DNA of 64,000 bases from Pollenia angustigena. Lineage: Eukaryota; Arthropoda; Insecta; Diptera; Polleniidae. Numbering within the stretch: the stretch's first letter is position 1; every line of letters starts with the position of its first letter. This document shows, piece after piece, positions 33,376-44,777 of the stretch. A program made the translations under genes and the position numbers. The notes under the pieces were generated by a model. The model searched no databases. It saw only the letters and a program-made list of their open reading frames with translations, and had not been told where the DNA came from. Location of the stretch: NCBI GenBank assembly GCA_930367215.1, contig OV884056.1:87245285-87309284 (forward strand), read 5' to 3'.

Positions 33376-34495
33376 TTGAACAACGCAACCAAATTATACA
33401 AATTTACTTTGAAAAACAGCCATCGATTGTTAAGAAACAAAGTTGCCACATTTAGTGTGAAATTTATAAAAAATGCACCGTTTGGTGCGGTTTACGCGCT
33501 GGTGGTTTCATAGAAATTTATTTTCAGAAGTGAAACCGAAGCTCGAGTTACGGTCAATAGAGATCGCTACCGCACCATGATCAATGGTTTTTTAGTTGCG
33601 GTAGGTATGTGCTATGCGGCGAACGCAACCATCGACGTCCAGCAATGCTCTGATAGAAAAGGCATCATAACGCTAATGTATTTTGAATTCAGTACTATGA
33701 CAAGTGCCTTCGCTTTTGACCACATGACACTTTTAATCATGTTGATGTCAACCTTAACAACACTTGGCCAAAGTGCCATTAGGGTAAAAATGAAATTATG
33801 TCATCAATGGGATGAAACATCGGCATCACAGAAATGACGAACATGACCTCAGTGCGATGACGCAGTCACATCGGAGAAAGGACACATCTTCATCACAGAA
33901 GTGACCTACATGTCCTTAGTGCGATGACGCAGTAACATCGGAGGAAGGACACATTAGCATCAATTTAATGACAGTTTGTCATTAAGTCAAAGTCATTGGG
34001 ATTGACTTAAGTCAAAGTGAGAAATTATTATTTACTTACCCGTTATATATGTTTGTTTCACGTTTGTTGAACTACGACCTTTGTTTACAGCAGAACTCTC
34101 AATAATAAGACACCAGCACCCTGCCCCATATGGTTTTCGTAATCATTCTACTTAAAAAATTTGATGTATTTAACTAAATAATTAAAAAAAAAAAGAATAA
34201 AGGAATTTTTGCTTCTTATAATACATTGTAATCATGAAAATAATGTTAATAGTATACAAAATGTGGCATCGAATTGATGTCACTATAGTCATAAAATAGA
34301 TGACAAAATTTAACGAAGACGTTAGTCATTGGATTGATGTTACTTTTTGCATCATTGATGCATAATTCTGATGTTAGGGCATCATCAATATGAAGATGCA
34401 TTTTTCTATCAGTGTGATTGAAAAAGTGTAAAAAATTGGACGTCCAGAATGCGCACCGTCAAGAACATCCGCGGTGCTCATTTGCCCGAAATAAT
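33376..34495 (+). pseudogene. Mariner-like transposase relic split by a MITE
   Basis: The left part reads LEQRNQIIQIYFEKQPSIVK (N-terminal helix region), then jumps to TVWCGLRAGG, RDRYRTMINGF and CYAANATIDV. After the MITE at 33650-34412 the final segment KNWTSRMRTVKNIRGAHLPE continues to about 34495. The central catalytic region is deleted, as in the copies at 35.8 and 44.8 kb, and more is missing around the insertion. Confidence 0.78.
33650..34412. mobile_element. 763-bp MITE inserted in a mariner relic
   Basis: Ends CTGATAGAAAAGGCATCAT and ATGCATTTTTCTATCAG are inverted repeats. The inside is dominated by GATGAC/CATCA words, and a 67-bp unit beginning AGTGCGATGACGCAGT repeats at 33851 and 33918. 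No target duplication is evident. Confidence 0.75.
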
Positions 34496-34517
34496 TTTCA
34501 AATGTTTATGCCATATA

Positions 34518-35562
34518 CACTAGAACCTCGATTTGCGTCGGTCCTATTTGCGTCGTTTTGATTCTGATTTGCGTAACGTAAGCCCCAAAAATCAAATTTT
34601 ACAGGAGAGATTTTTTTTTATTTTATTTCATAAACATTTTGAATGAAATTTGTCGCTTACGATAAAATTGTTCTTGCTATAAAATCGTAACGGTATCTTA
34701 CACTGAGTCTTCACCTGAGATAATATCCGATATAATATGTGAGATAACGTCGGCAGAATGAGAGAACAAATTCCTTCATGTTAATCTTAATCTTAAACAA
34801 GGGGAACACGTATCTTATAAGATTTCATAATCGAATGATTCTCGTACAGTAAACTTGTGCCGTTTTTATTATTTTTTTTAGTTTTTTCGTGTTTTTTAGT
34901 TAAAAATATTGTTTTTTTAAACAATTATCACAAGATTTTCACTATTTGCACAAAAAAATTAAACGTTTTAATGAATGCGTCTTATTTTTGTTTTATATGT
35001 ATGTATGTATGTGTATTTTTGACAGCTCATCTTATAAGATAATTGTTATAAGATTTCTCATAACAACTGTCTCATAATATTTATTATAATATTAATACTA
35101 ACACTATTTGAGAGTCCACACGTAAGATAATACTCTCTGCGATTGAATTTGACGTTTGCTGATATAAAAATCTTATATCTTATCTCAGGTGGAGACCCTA
35201 TGTTATGTGACCATGACATTTTATGAGATGATGCAGTGTTGCCAATAAAGTCATTTATTGAAAAAATAAACGAAAATTGAAAATGATGTCGCTTACGTTA
35301 TTTACGCGGTATATGAATAAGTAAATATATTTTTACTTATTTTTTATAACAACTCTGCCGACTTGCTGAAACAAATAGAATAAACCGTAACCATATAAAA
35401 TTGTTTTATCATAAATACAATTTCTTGCTAAAAATTTATATTTTCAAACCAGTCAATAAAAAATCAGTGCATTATTATAGAAAAAAGTGATCTGATTTGC
35501 GTTGTATCCGCTTGCGTCGCATATCCCGGTCTCCATTAACGACGCAACTCGGGGCTCTAGTG
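34518..35562. mobile_element. Pogo/Tigger-like non-autonomous element, TA duplication
   Basis: Ends CACTAGAACCTCGATTTGCG and CGCAACTCGGGGCTCTAGTG, flanked by TA (34516-34517, 35563-35564). The terminal text resembles pogo/Tigger termini. It contains the MITE at 34701-35202. A related element at 57161-57398 shares over 100 bp of interior. No transposase frame was found. Confidence 0.78.
34701..35202. mobile_element. 502-bp MITE, TTA target duplication, empty site known
   Basis: Ends CACTGAGTCTTCACCTGAGA and TCTCAGGTGGAGACCCTATG, with TTA at 34698-34700 and 35203-35205. The related element at 57161-57398 reads CCTTATGTGACC with one TTA and no insert, giving the pre-insertion site. Confidence 0.88.
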
Positions 35563-35761
35563 TATTGTTCTTTCGAATAAAAACCAATGTTTGATTAATA
35601 TTAAATTTTTTTTTGTGTTATTTTTACAATTTTAAGTTCGGAATTATCGGACGTAAAAAAAATCATTTATAGTTTTTTGTATATTTACCAAAAAAAAACG
35701 TGTGATTCACAATAAAAAACTTATCTTTAACACATGGTTTGTGTCTTCGATATCTAGTGTA

Positions 35762-36641
35762 TCGGGTGATTTTTTAATAGTTATAGGAAAGCTTAAAAAA
35801 ACACATAAAATTCATGAAATATTTATTTGAATCGATAGTACGGTCCATATAATTTAATGTTTGAAGATTATTTCATGCAAATGTTGACCGTGACTGCGCC
35901 TCAAATGGTCCATCCGCTTAGTCCAATTTTGGCATACTCTTTCCAACATTTCGGCCGGTGTCTCATGAATAAATGCTTCAATGTTGTCTTCCAATGCGTC
36001 AATTGAAGCGGGCATGTGTGTATAGAAATGAGCTTTAACATAGCCCCACAAAAAATAGTCTGAAGGCGTTAAATCGCACGATCTAGGCGGCAAATTGACC
36101 GGTCCCGAAAGTGAAATAAAATGTTCACCGAACTCGCCTCTCAATAAGTTCATTGTTAAGGCGCCGTCTTGTTGAAATCACATGTCATGCAAGTCAAGCT
36201 CTTGCATTTTGGGCAAAAAAGTGGGATATCATCTCACGGTAGCGCTCACCATTCACAGTTACGTTACGATTCGCATCATCTTTGATGCCACCAGCCCATA
36301 AACCGCACCAAACTGTGACTTTTTCTGGATGCATTGGTAGCTCTTGCAATGCTTCTGGCTGATCTTCACTCCAAAATCGACAATTCTGCTTATTAACGTA
36401 CCCATTGAGCCAAAAATGAGCTTCGTCGCTGAACACACAAAGCGCGCGATGAACTTTCTTAACAGAGCACGCATTTTGATAATCAAATTCAATAATTTGC
36501 AAGCGTTGTTCGTTTGTAAGACGATTCATGGTTAAATTATAGACCAAACTGAAGGTGTTTGACAGTGAAACAAAACACGAAACGTGCGTCAGCTGTTTAA
36601 ACCAGTGTTGCCAAAAAGATAAGAGCTAAAAAATCACACGA
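35762..36641 (-). mobile_element. 880-bp mariner-family deletion derivative, copy 1
   Basis: Ends TCGGGTGATTTTTTA and TAAAAAATCACACGA with TA on both sides (35760-35761, 36642-36643). The minus strand encodes N- and C-terminal pieces of a mariner-type transposase joined across a deletion. Both TIRs are present, so it is a full non-autonomous unit. Confidence 0.88.
35854..36547 (-). pseudogene. Internally deleted mariner-type transposase (copy 1)
   Basis: The frame from 36547 reads TNEQRLQIIEFDYQNACSVK, then passes directly from KKVHRAL to FSDEAHFWLNGYVNK, so most of the DNA-binding region and the first catalytic Asp are missing. It continues through VTVWCGLWAGG, where seven codons present in copy 2 (IIGPYFF) are gone. 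After FFAQNARA a stop and an 18-bp-scale deletion remove part of the QQD region. The C-terminal frame, 36153-35854, reads PPRSCDLTPSDYFLWGYVK through LRRSHGQHLHEIIFKH. The protein cannot be active. Confidence 0.85.
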
Positions 36642-36649
36642 TATATGGC

Positions 36650-38537
36650 ATTTTATAGAGTAGACAGATAAATCACATTGATATTCTGTTTTTAAAGTGT
36701 AAAACGTTTTTAAGCAAGTTAGAGAGCTAAATTCGCTTGTGCTGAATATTTTATAACCTTCACAAAAGGTAAGAGTATTTCAGAAGGTGGCTTTATATGT
36801 GACCTATGAGAAATCTTCTCGAAATCTAACACTGTGATTTCTAGTCATATAAAACTGTGACAGACTAAACGATTTTACAAAAGCATTATTCGTTACGGTT
36901 GTAGGCGCGCTAAAATGTTTTTAGAGAGTGATCTTCACGAAATTTTTTAAAGTTAAAGCTTTTGAAAATCTTTAAAGTATATATTATTTAGAAATCATTC
37001 GGAACATGTTATCAAACGGCCTTCGACAGGAAAGTATTTTTTTTAATTCATCGTAATTTTTAAGGGTGATCAGATCTTAAATGTGACCTCAGTAGCATTT
37101 AAAGTAGCAAACACCCCCTTCTGAGAGTGAGCTGGCTTGCCAGACAGAAGGAAACGTTAAATTATTAATACTTTAATTTAAACGACAGACTATTTTGTTT
37201 TTATTAGTTGCTCAAGACTGCGGGTGTAGATGCTGGTTGCAACATTTAAGTCTGCTACTCCTACGAGGACAAGGCAATTTTAATCAATTGATTGTTTCAC
37301 ACATCTAAACTCAACTCAAAGAAAGAAAAAAAAGAACACAGGGAAGGGCGAGATTTCATTTGTAGACAGTCTATTAAGAATTTTTGTGAACAAAGTCCTG
37401 GTTCGACTCATAAGCAACCCTTGAAATATGGCAGAGAACTTGCTTTTGTCAGAGTGTGTGATAAAAATAAAAATAACTTCTGGAATTTATGTGGGCGCAT
37501 TAAAAGACTCGCTCTAATTTTGGTTAGTTGGAAACACATGAATTTTACTTTCAACAGGAAAATTTCTGCTTGATTTGTTTTTGTTTAAAGCAAAATAAAT
37601 AGAAATTGTATTAAAACGTTATGTGGGTCCTTTTTTCATTTAAATTAACTTTAAGGATTTTTTATGTAAAAATATGTCTAGTGCGGGCATATTTGAAAAC
37701 ATTTTAAATTTGAACAGAAAGTCCTGGTGGTTACAACAAACACACCTAAATTACATTTAATGTAAAACAAAGAAAAAGGATAATGAAACCCCCATTGCAT
37801 TAAGATTATTGGGATTATTTATGACTGGCAAAGGTCACTTACCAGTTGTCAGCCATTTAATTTTAAATAACTTAATGATAAACGAATATTTTATTTAACA
37901 AAATCGGTTTTCTTGAATGTTCTTTGTCTTGGATTTCTGTTTTTGTATCAATCAATATTTTCAAACCACTACAAAAATCAATCAAATATATTTTCTTCCC
38001 TGCCACATCAATTGAGTATCTTTTCAATAATTATTGATAATAAATCATTATGTTACAACATTTACATAGTTGTGTGTTGTTGTATGTTGTAACATTTATT
38101 TAACTTGAAGATAAATATCTGGTATATTGTATATTTTCCTCAAAATTTTTAAATTCTTCGTTTTTATTGCTTGACTGACAGAAGATTGATATCGTTGCTT
38201 AATTTCATATTAATTCCATTGTGAACCTTGAGGACAACAACTGTTGATTATGAAATATTATCAGCAAATATTTAAAGACATGAGTTTTTTTATTTTATCT
38301 TAACGTTTGATTAGTCTGACGAATTTCTTTATCAAAAACGATGAACCTTTAAGTATCCTGTTTATTTAGTAATTTTTTTCTTTGTTTATTTAAATATCCT
38401 GGTATTTATTTATCATTTATTTTTCATAGAATATTTCTTATCCCAAGAAAACATTTTTATTAGCTTTAAGAAAATATTGAAGAGAATTGATAAACAGTTT
38501 CATTAGTGTGTTTTACATCAGAGAGTGGCGTTAAATT
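36650..38537. other. Anonymous AT-rich DNA
   Basis: No gene recognised. About 36760-36960 is a decayed satellite-bearing repeat (AACACTGTGATTTCTAGTCA recalls the 150-bp unit). The 93-codon frame at 37292-37573 has no recognised domain. Confidence 0.4.
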
Positions 38538-39013
38538 AAAACAAGTAAGAGTGCTATATTCGGCTATGCCGAATCTTATATACCCTTCACCATGATGACA
38601 TAAGTACAAAAAGTTATATACATAAATAACATTCTTTAGATAGGTATAAATAAATATTAATTGAGCCACGCCAACTTTTCATTTCGTCATGCCGAAGAAT
38701 ATAAAAAAACAAAAATTTATATATGTACCTAAGCCCGTTTCCTCTTTTGCCAAAGTTGATGTTTGAAATTCGTTTTATAATCTTAAAATTATAAACGAAA
38801 CAACTCAGAAGACAACTTAACAACTCGGCTACGAATGCTTTTACTAAAGAAGCGTTAAATTAAAATATATTAAGTCTATGAGTTTGTTTCTTTATTTGAG
38901 CGGCATATCATATACATGCATTAATATGTATGTGTATGCGTAAAACTAAACAAATTTCAAATAAAATCCACCACTTGTAGTAAAGGGTATAAAAAAACAA
39001 CAAAAAAAAAACC

Positions 39014-40542
39014 ACATTACCAACACTGCATTACCAAAGCTACTGTATGACCGTAGAAACTAAAATTTAATTGGTTTGTATACAGTAGTTTTGACTTAGC
39101 TGCATAATCTCCTTTGCACGATTTTTTGTGCAGCTAAATCAAAAATGCAGTTATCTTAAATGCATTTACCTGCCTTAATGTGCAGGTACACAATTGTTGT
39201 TACTTGCACAAAAGTGCAGCTAAAGCAAAGTGTTTGATTTAAAAGTAGAATAAAAAAATTATTTTATTAATACATAAATTTATATTTTATTAAAATGTTA
39301 TTTCAACCCAGCTACGAGACGATTGAAAATGGTCAAGGAGTCTACTGGGAATCTCACAAAGAGTGGTTTTGATAGTCGACGAGCTAATTTTTTAATTGAA
39401 GACAATTCCTTGCACGGGAGAAACTGTTACACGTGCTGATACCTAAGAGAGCTTCTTCCATAACGCAGCGAAAAATGCTTATATTAATCGTAAAGGAAAT
39501 CGTTTATGATGTATGTAGAGATTGTCTAACGAGCCTTTCAAAAAGCATGCCAAGAGTCGTATGAGACTCATGTAGGTATTATTTTAGAACTCGTGAAACG
39601 CTCAGCCGTATGAAGGAGCTAACCAAATAAGGGCATCCAGCGTATTTTTCATGTCCAAAATTCTAATTTTTATACAATTTCCATAAAACATACCTTACGG
39701 TCGCGAAATCAACGCCATCCTGTCTGCAAATCCTTTTTTACAGATCCTTAGGCCGGTTTGTTTTATAAAATTGTATTGGCAATAGCATTTTCATACTTCA
39801 AAAAACGTCTTATTTAGGTAGCTCAGTGATTGTTATACGACTCTTACAGAGAGTCCCAAAAGGTTCATTCCAAGATTTAAAGACGAATCAGATAATCATC
39901 AGAAGATTCTTTTAGGAGTTGTATATTAAACATAATCGTCTAACAAACAGTATATGCTAGCTGGGAAATAACAGATAATTTTATACATGTTGTATGTTTA
40001 TTTAATATAAAAGAAACATTATCAAAAACAATGAGAATTCACAAAGAACATAAACATTTATGGAAAAAAAAAACAAAATTATTGCGACTTATGTTTTTAT
40101 AAACAGCTAAAATTGGATATTTATGTGAAAAAGTGGCCACCATATATTTTTATATGTGCAGCTATCTTTGATGTTTTGTATGAAAATATTTTAAAGCTGC
40201 GCAAAAATATGAAAAATGTGCAGGTATACAAAATGCACGTAAAAAAGGATTTTGCAGAATAATTCCAATAAATATTTATTTTGGGCAGTTAAGTCAAAGT
40301 GCAGCTAACTTTGATTTTTTATATGAAAATAATTTAAAAATGCCAAAAATTTTGTGCATTTGTCTTAAATGTGCAGGTACAGAAAGTGCACTTAAAAAAG
40401 GAATTTGTATGGAATTATAAAGAATAATTCCAAAAATTATCAATTTCGTGCAGTTAAGTCAAAAGTGCACGTAAACAAAAGGCAGTTAAGTCAAAACTAC
40501 TGTAGTATGTTTTGGTAATACAGTGTTGGTATGGTAATGTTA
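39014..40542. mobile_element. Foldback element, middle layer of the nest
   Basis: ACATTACC, AACACTGCATTACCAAA at left (39014-39038) is the inverse of 40510-40540 apart from a 4-bp indel. Only about 70 and 40 bp of it flank the pogo-like insert. Confidence 0.7.
39083..40502. mobile_element. 1420-bp pogo-like element, TA target duplication
   Basis: Ends CAGTAGTTTTGACTTAGCTG and CAGTTAAGTCAAAACTACTG (21 of 22 positions match when inverted), with TA at 39081-39082 and 40503-40504. The CAGTA...CTTAGCTGC pattern is like Drosophila pogo termini. Subterminal copies of GCAGCTAAxTCAAA recur near both ends, as expected for transposase binding sites. No intact frame was found in the interior (39300-39950), which is degraded. 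Confidence 0.88.
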
Positions 40543-41205
40543 CGTCTAATTGGACCTTTAAAGGAAAAAATTTGAGGCAGTCGTGGTTTTTTACTCATGT
40601 CTCAGCCATTTGTAGACCGATCTTGCTGAATTTCAATAGCAAACAATTCCGTACCATATGTAACATAAATGTATAATAACCTGGCCCCCAGCATATATGG
40701 GGTCTTCGGAAAACCCATTTCAACGGACAGACGGACATCGTTAAACCAACTTCGCTCCTCAAAGGAACCCAGAATATATATACTTTATAGGGTCTAACAT
40801 CAATATTATAGAAATTACAAACGGAATGACAAACTTATATATACCCTTTTCACCACCTGTGGTGAAGGATATAAAAAAGTTATAACAAATAAAAAAAAAA
40901 CTCTTCACTTCTTATGGCTATTTTACACAACAACAAAAGTATGACGTATTCCATAATTCTTTGTAAAATAGACATCTAATGAGATTTTGTGGCGACTGCC
41001 AAAGTTTCAGATATTTTCGGAAAATAGTGGAGGTAAATTTTTTAAAGCAAAACCAAAACTATTTTTGTTTTCAAATATTCATAAAAAAAATTTAATCGTT
41101 AAGTGAGTTAATAATGTAATCATATAGGATTCGATTACGCTCTATTTTATGAGTCCACTAAGAAAATTATGGGAAAATTGTTTCTTTAAGTATTAAGGTT
41201 AATCA

Positions 41206-42193
41206 CCAGGGAAACCACAAATATGTAATTGCATGCTTTTCCTTGTGCGATCAATGAAGGCAGAAATAATATATCTATCCGTTTTACAGCTTTTTATGAA
41301 TTTTGGCATCGATTTGTTAGTGCATATTTTGGCATATTTTACCGTTTGGAGCATATTTTTGCATAATTTAGTTAATAGAGCCTTTTTGCAGTATTTTTTA
41401 AGTTTTAAGCGCATATTTTGCCTTTTTTAGGCATATTTTGATACATATTCGATTTTTTTAGGTGACTCTTTTTTCCAAATTCAGATGGCATTTCTGTTTT
41501 AAATAACATTAAATTTTTGATTTAAAATGAAAGATAATGTTATTTTTAACTTTCATATTTTACATAAAAGCAAAAGTTAAAAAAGCAATTATAAAGTTAC
41601 GTTTTTGGCGATGAGTGCAATACATATAAATCTGAACCAATCGTTTAGTACACCGTTCGACTGAGGATCGATTTTTAAAGTGTTTTTAATCGATGCCCAT
41701 CCGTCCGCCTGGCTGGTTGTCTGTCCATTTTAACCTTGCGCAAGTTGCAATTTTGTAAATAATTTGATCAAATTTGGTAAATACATTTTAATTTTTCCAA
41801 GACTTGTAAATGGTGAGAATCGGTCTTTAATTTAATATATTCGCGATAAAAACTTCTTTCCAAAATATACTCCTTGTGTACGTAAGCCATTATATGATAA
41901 TAATTTCAGTATTGTTTTTTTAATGGAATTGATGAATATTTTGTTTTTAAATAATACCATATTCACATTATGCAATTAACGCCGCAACTTGCCGCAACTT
42001 TCGCATGCAACTTTTTGTTTGTTAGCAAGAGGTGTAGGGAAGAAAACTCGGCGTTAATTGTTTAGATCTAAATGCGGTCTAAGTAATTGTTTGGGGCATA
42101 GTTTTAACAATTTTGAGGGCATATTTTCGAATTTTTGCTGCATATTTAATGCGCATAAAACACATTTTTAGAGCATATTTCTGATTTCCCTGG
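41206..42193. mobile_element. About 990-bp element with CCAGGGAAA ends (hAT-like)
   Basis: Ends CCAGGGAAACCACAAATATG and CATATTTCTGATTTCCCTGG match at 18 of 20 positions when inverted. Both arms are rich in GCATATTTTG words. A fragment of the hairpin repeat family (CCATCCGTCCGCC) has inserted near 41690. CAGGG ends suggest hAT, but no clean 8-bp duplication is seen. Confidence 0.65.
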
Positions 42194-42498
42194 TTATCAT
42201 GATGGTCATTGTTCAAATTTGCAATTTGTTAATTTTCTGTGCATATTATGATTGATCGTGGAGCATACTCGATCAAACGCAAACGTGCTATTTTTTTAAA
42301 ATTTATTCTGGCAGCACTTTAATATGATGTCAAAAATCTTCATTTTTTTACCCTGCGATCACACGATCAAGTTGTTCTTGATAATCTTTTACATATACTG
42401 CTTGTCAAAACTTACATAAATTGAAAGCTGTGTCGTAGGCTGCACTCAATTTGTAAGCAATTTACTTTCAAGATGTCATCAAAAAAACAATTTATAAA

Positions 42499-42908
42499 GT
42501 GTCGGTTCACACACCTCAAGTTTGACTCGTCAAGTCTTGAGTTTTTAGGAGAGGGGGGAAAATAAATGGTATTCTCTTTTTCCTTCTCTCCTAAGTGCTG
42601 GTTCACACAGGTCAAGTTTCACTCTTCAAGTCTCGAGCTTTTAGGAGAGAGGGGTAAAGAGAATGGAAAGGGGTACATACTTGACCGTACCAGTCAGTTT
42701 TGTATTTTTCTTTTCTTTTTTCATCCGTAATATAATAAAAAGCTACAAAGTTGAAGGAAAAGAAAGCAAAAATTAATTTTGTGCATGAACGTGAACGCAA
42801 GTTCAAAAGAAAATTTAAATAAAACTGTTCAAGTAAACTTGACCTGTGTGAACCAGCACTAAAAGCTCAAGACTTGACGAGTCAAACTTGCCGTGTGTGA
42901 ACCGGCAC
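42499..42908. mobile_element. Outer of two nested MITEs of the same family
   Basis: Ends GTGTCGGTTCACACACCTCA and TGTGTGAACCGGCAC flank about 45 bp of pairing including TTGACTCGTCAAGTCTTGAG. AAA lies on both sides. The inner copy is at 42595-42859. Confidence 0.8.
42595..42859. mobile_element. Inner 265-bp MITE, TAA target duplication
   Basis: Ends GTGCTGGTTCACACAGGTCA and TGACCTGTGTGAACCAGCAC are perfect inverted repeats, with TAA at 42592-42594 and 42860-42862. It inserted into a sister copy. Confidence 0.9.
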
Positions 42909-43189
42909 AAAGACAAGCATGTTATCAGCTGTTAAAATGAAAGTAAAATTGCCAAACAAATGGAAAGGCGAAATTGAAAGCAATCTCGCGGTCAATTTGA
43001 AAAGTGTCAGTTTATTGCAAATTGAAAGAAATTGAAAGGCAAAACTTTATCGTGTGGCCTCCAAGTAACAATTACGCAAGAGCTTAGGTATTAAAATAAT
43101 TTTTTTTACAAATAAGAATGCCTAAAACCAGTGGAGAAAAAAACAAATAGTAAATTTTTAGGCCAATAATGCCCTTTATGACGTTGAGA

Positions 43190-44085
43190 TGGCAAAATAT
43201 GAAGGTAAGTTAGATATTTTGTTAAAATAAATTTTAACGAGGAGTCTATCGGGAATATTTCAGACAAAACAATAGAAAAAATCCTGATAGTTTTGTCATG
43301 CCGCTGTGGATATGCAAATCATGTTCCAAAATCTACCCAACAGTCCCAAAACATTCTAACTGTACTGGATGACAACAGATTCCTGCAAATGTTAAGAGTG
43401 AACAGAACAGATTTTGAAAAACTTGTTTTACTTGTGTCCGATGATCTCGGTTTTAACAATTTGCATTCGCCGAAACGGTTTCCAATCTCTTTTTAACTAT
43501 AATCATTTATAGAGTGGCATCTTCAGGAGAAGCTGCATCATTAAAGAAAATTGCATCGCTGTTTGGAATTGGGGGTTGGTAGCACAGTAGATATTATAAC
43601 TCTCCGTGTATTTAGAGCATTTTAAAATATCGAATCGCGCTTTATATTTTGGCCAGATGAAAGTTAAAGGTCCAATATTGTTACAGCTAAATATCATGTA
43701 CTACCATTCTGTATTGATTCAGTGATGAAAGTGAAATAACTCTTGCTGAAACTCCTGTGTCATTTTTCTCGAACTCACAAATATACTTTTGAGGTCCAAG
43801 TTATATGTGACTATTTGCTGAGAATTCGGCACGTAGTAGTGGGACTTTCTGGTAGGCATCATGACGCTAAAATTTTTAAAAATTATGAAATTTACAAAAA
43901 AAAAAATTAAAACTATTTCAAAGCTAACCAGTGGATTACTGGAGACTCGGCCTACACTCTTTTTTCTACAGTTATCACTCCTTACAGAGAAATTCTACTC
44001 AAAAGGACAGTTCAAAGCCAACACAGTTTAATTTATATACTAAGAAAAAATTGTAAGGAAAAAATTTCTAATAGAGAGAGAGAGG
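43190..44085 (+). pseudogene. PIF/Harbinger-type transposase pseudogene
   Basis: A short first exon-like piece (ending GAAGGTAAGTTAG near 43200-43213) and an acceptor-like TATTTCAG (about 43255) precede the frame at 43293-43496. That frame has LDDNRFLQMLRVNRTDFEKL, a HARBI1-like N-terminal pattern. Downstream, in broken frames, come SSGEAASLKKIASLFGIG, LAETPVSFF, VQVICDYLLRIRHVVVG, SGRHHDAKIF and GDSAYTLFSTVITPYRE, the G-D-S-A-Y box carrying a catalytic Asp. Many stops and frameshifts show it is dead. It lies 280 bp from MITEs with TAA duplications, whose mobilisation would need this kind of enzyme. Confidence 0.82.
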
Positions 44086-44563
44086 TCCAGTTTTTTCAAA
44101 AATACGATACAAATAACGTACAAAACTTATATAAATTGAACTCGTTTGTTAGTCATGCCAACTAGCATTACTTTTTGTGCAAGGACTTAAGGTATTTCTG
44201 ATAATCTTTACTCCCAAGAATCCATTCATATGACCAAATAAAACGGAAATTTAAACAAAAATTGAACTGGAAATTTTCATTAATTTCAATTTCACTCGAT
44301 CCATAACATGGCTGTTTATGTACATTTTTATTAGATTTAATTAAATATATATACCAAGTTGAATTTATATACAAGGTGGCAGCAATGCTACAACAAAACA
44401 AAAGCCACAGAAACAGCATATGTTTACGGCTCGAGATGTCAACTATTTATAAATAAAATATTTTGAAACCAAAACAAATGGGTTCGAACTATCAAAGTCA
44501 GCAGGCTTTTCGCTGCCACTTGTAGTGAATTCGCCCTGATTATAATTTTGTAATATGATATTA

Positions 44564-44684
44564 CCCCCCGTTTCCACATGCAAGTGCAAGTTCGAAAAAC
44601 TCAATACACTCACACTTTTTCACAAAAATTGTGTGCCAACCATTGATAAAACGTATACACTACTTGCTTGTGGAAACGTAGGGG
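44564..44684. mobile_element. 121-bp MITE
   Basis: Ends CCCCCCGTTTCCACATGCAA and TTGCTTGTGGAAACGTAGGGG are inverted repeats. The target duplication is unclear. Confidence 0.65.
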
Positions 44685-44777
44685 AAGACTGAATGTCAAG
44701 TGTTACATTTCCTTGCTTTTAAAAAAATTTTCTTTATTGCGAAATAAAATCTGAAGTAAATTTTATTTTTTCTTATA

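Larger units (their letters stand above)
38538..40879. mobile_element. Hairpin-ended repeat holding two nested insertions
   Basis: The left hairpin end is AGTGCTATATTCGGCTATGC then CGAATCTTATATACCCT. The right end is CTTTTCACCACCTGTGGTGAAG, preceded by ACGGAATGACAAACTTATA. GACGGACAGACGGACATCG near 40725 is the family signature. About 0.5 kb at left and 0.3 kb at right are the repeat itself; the middle is foreign. Confidence 0.75.

Noticed and set aside
33577..33837. 86-codon plus-strand frame
   Set aside because: It starts in mariner text and runs into the MITE; a junction artefact.
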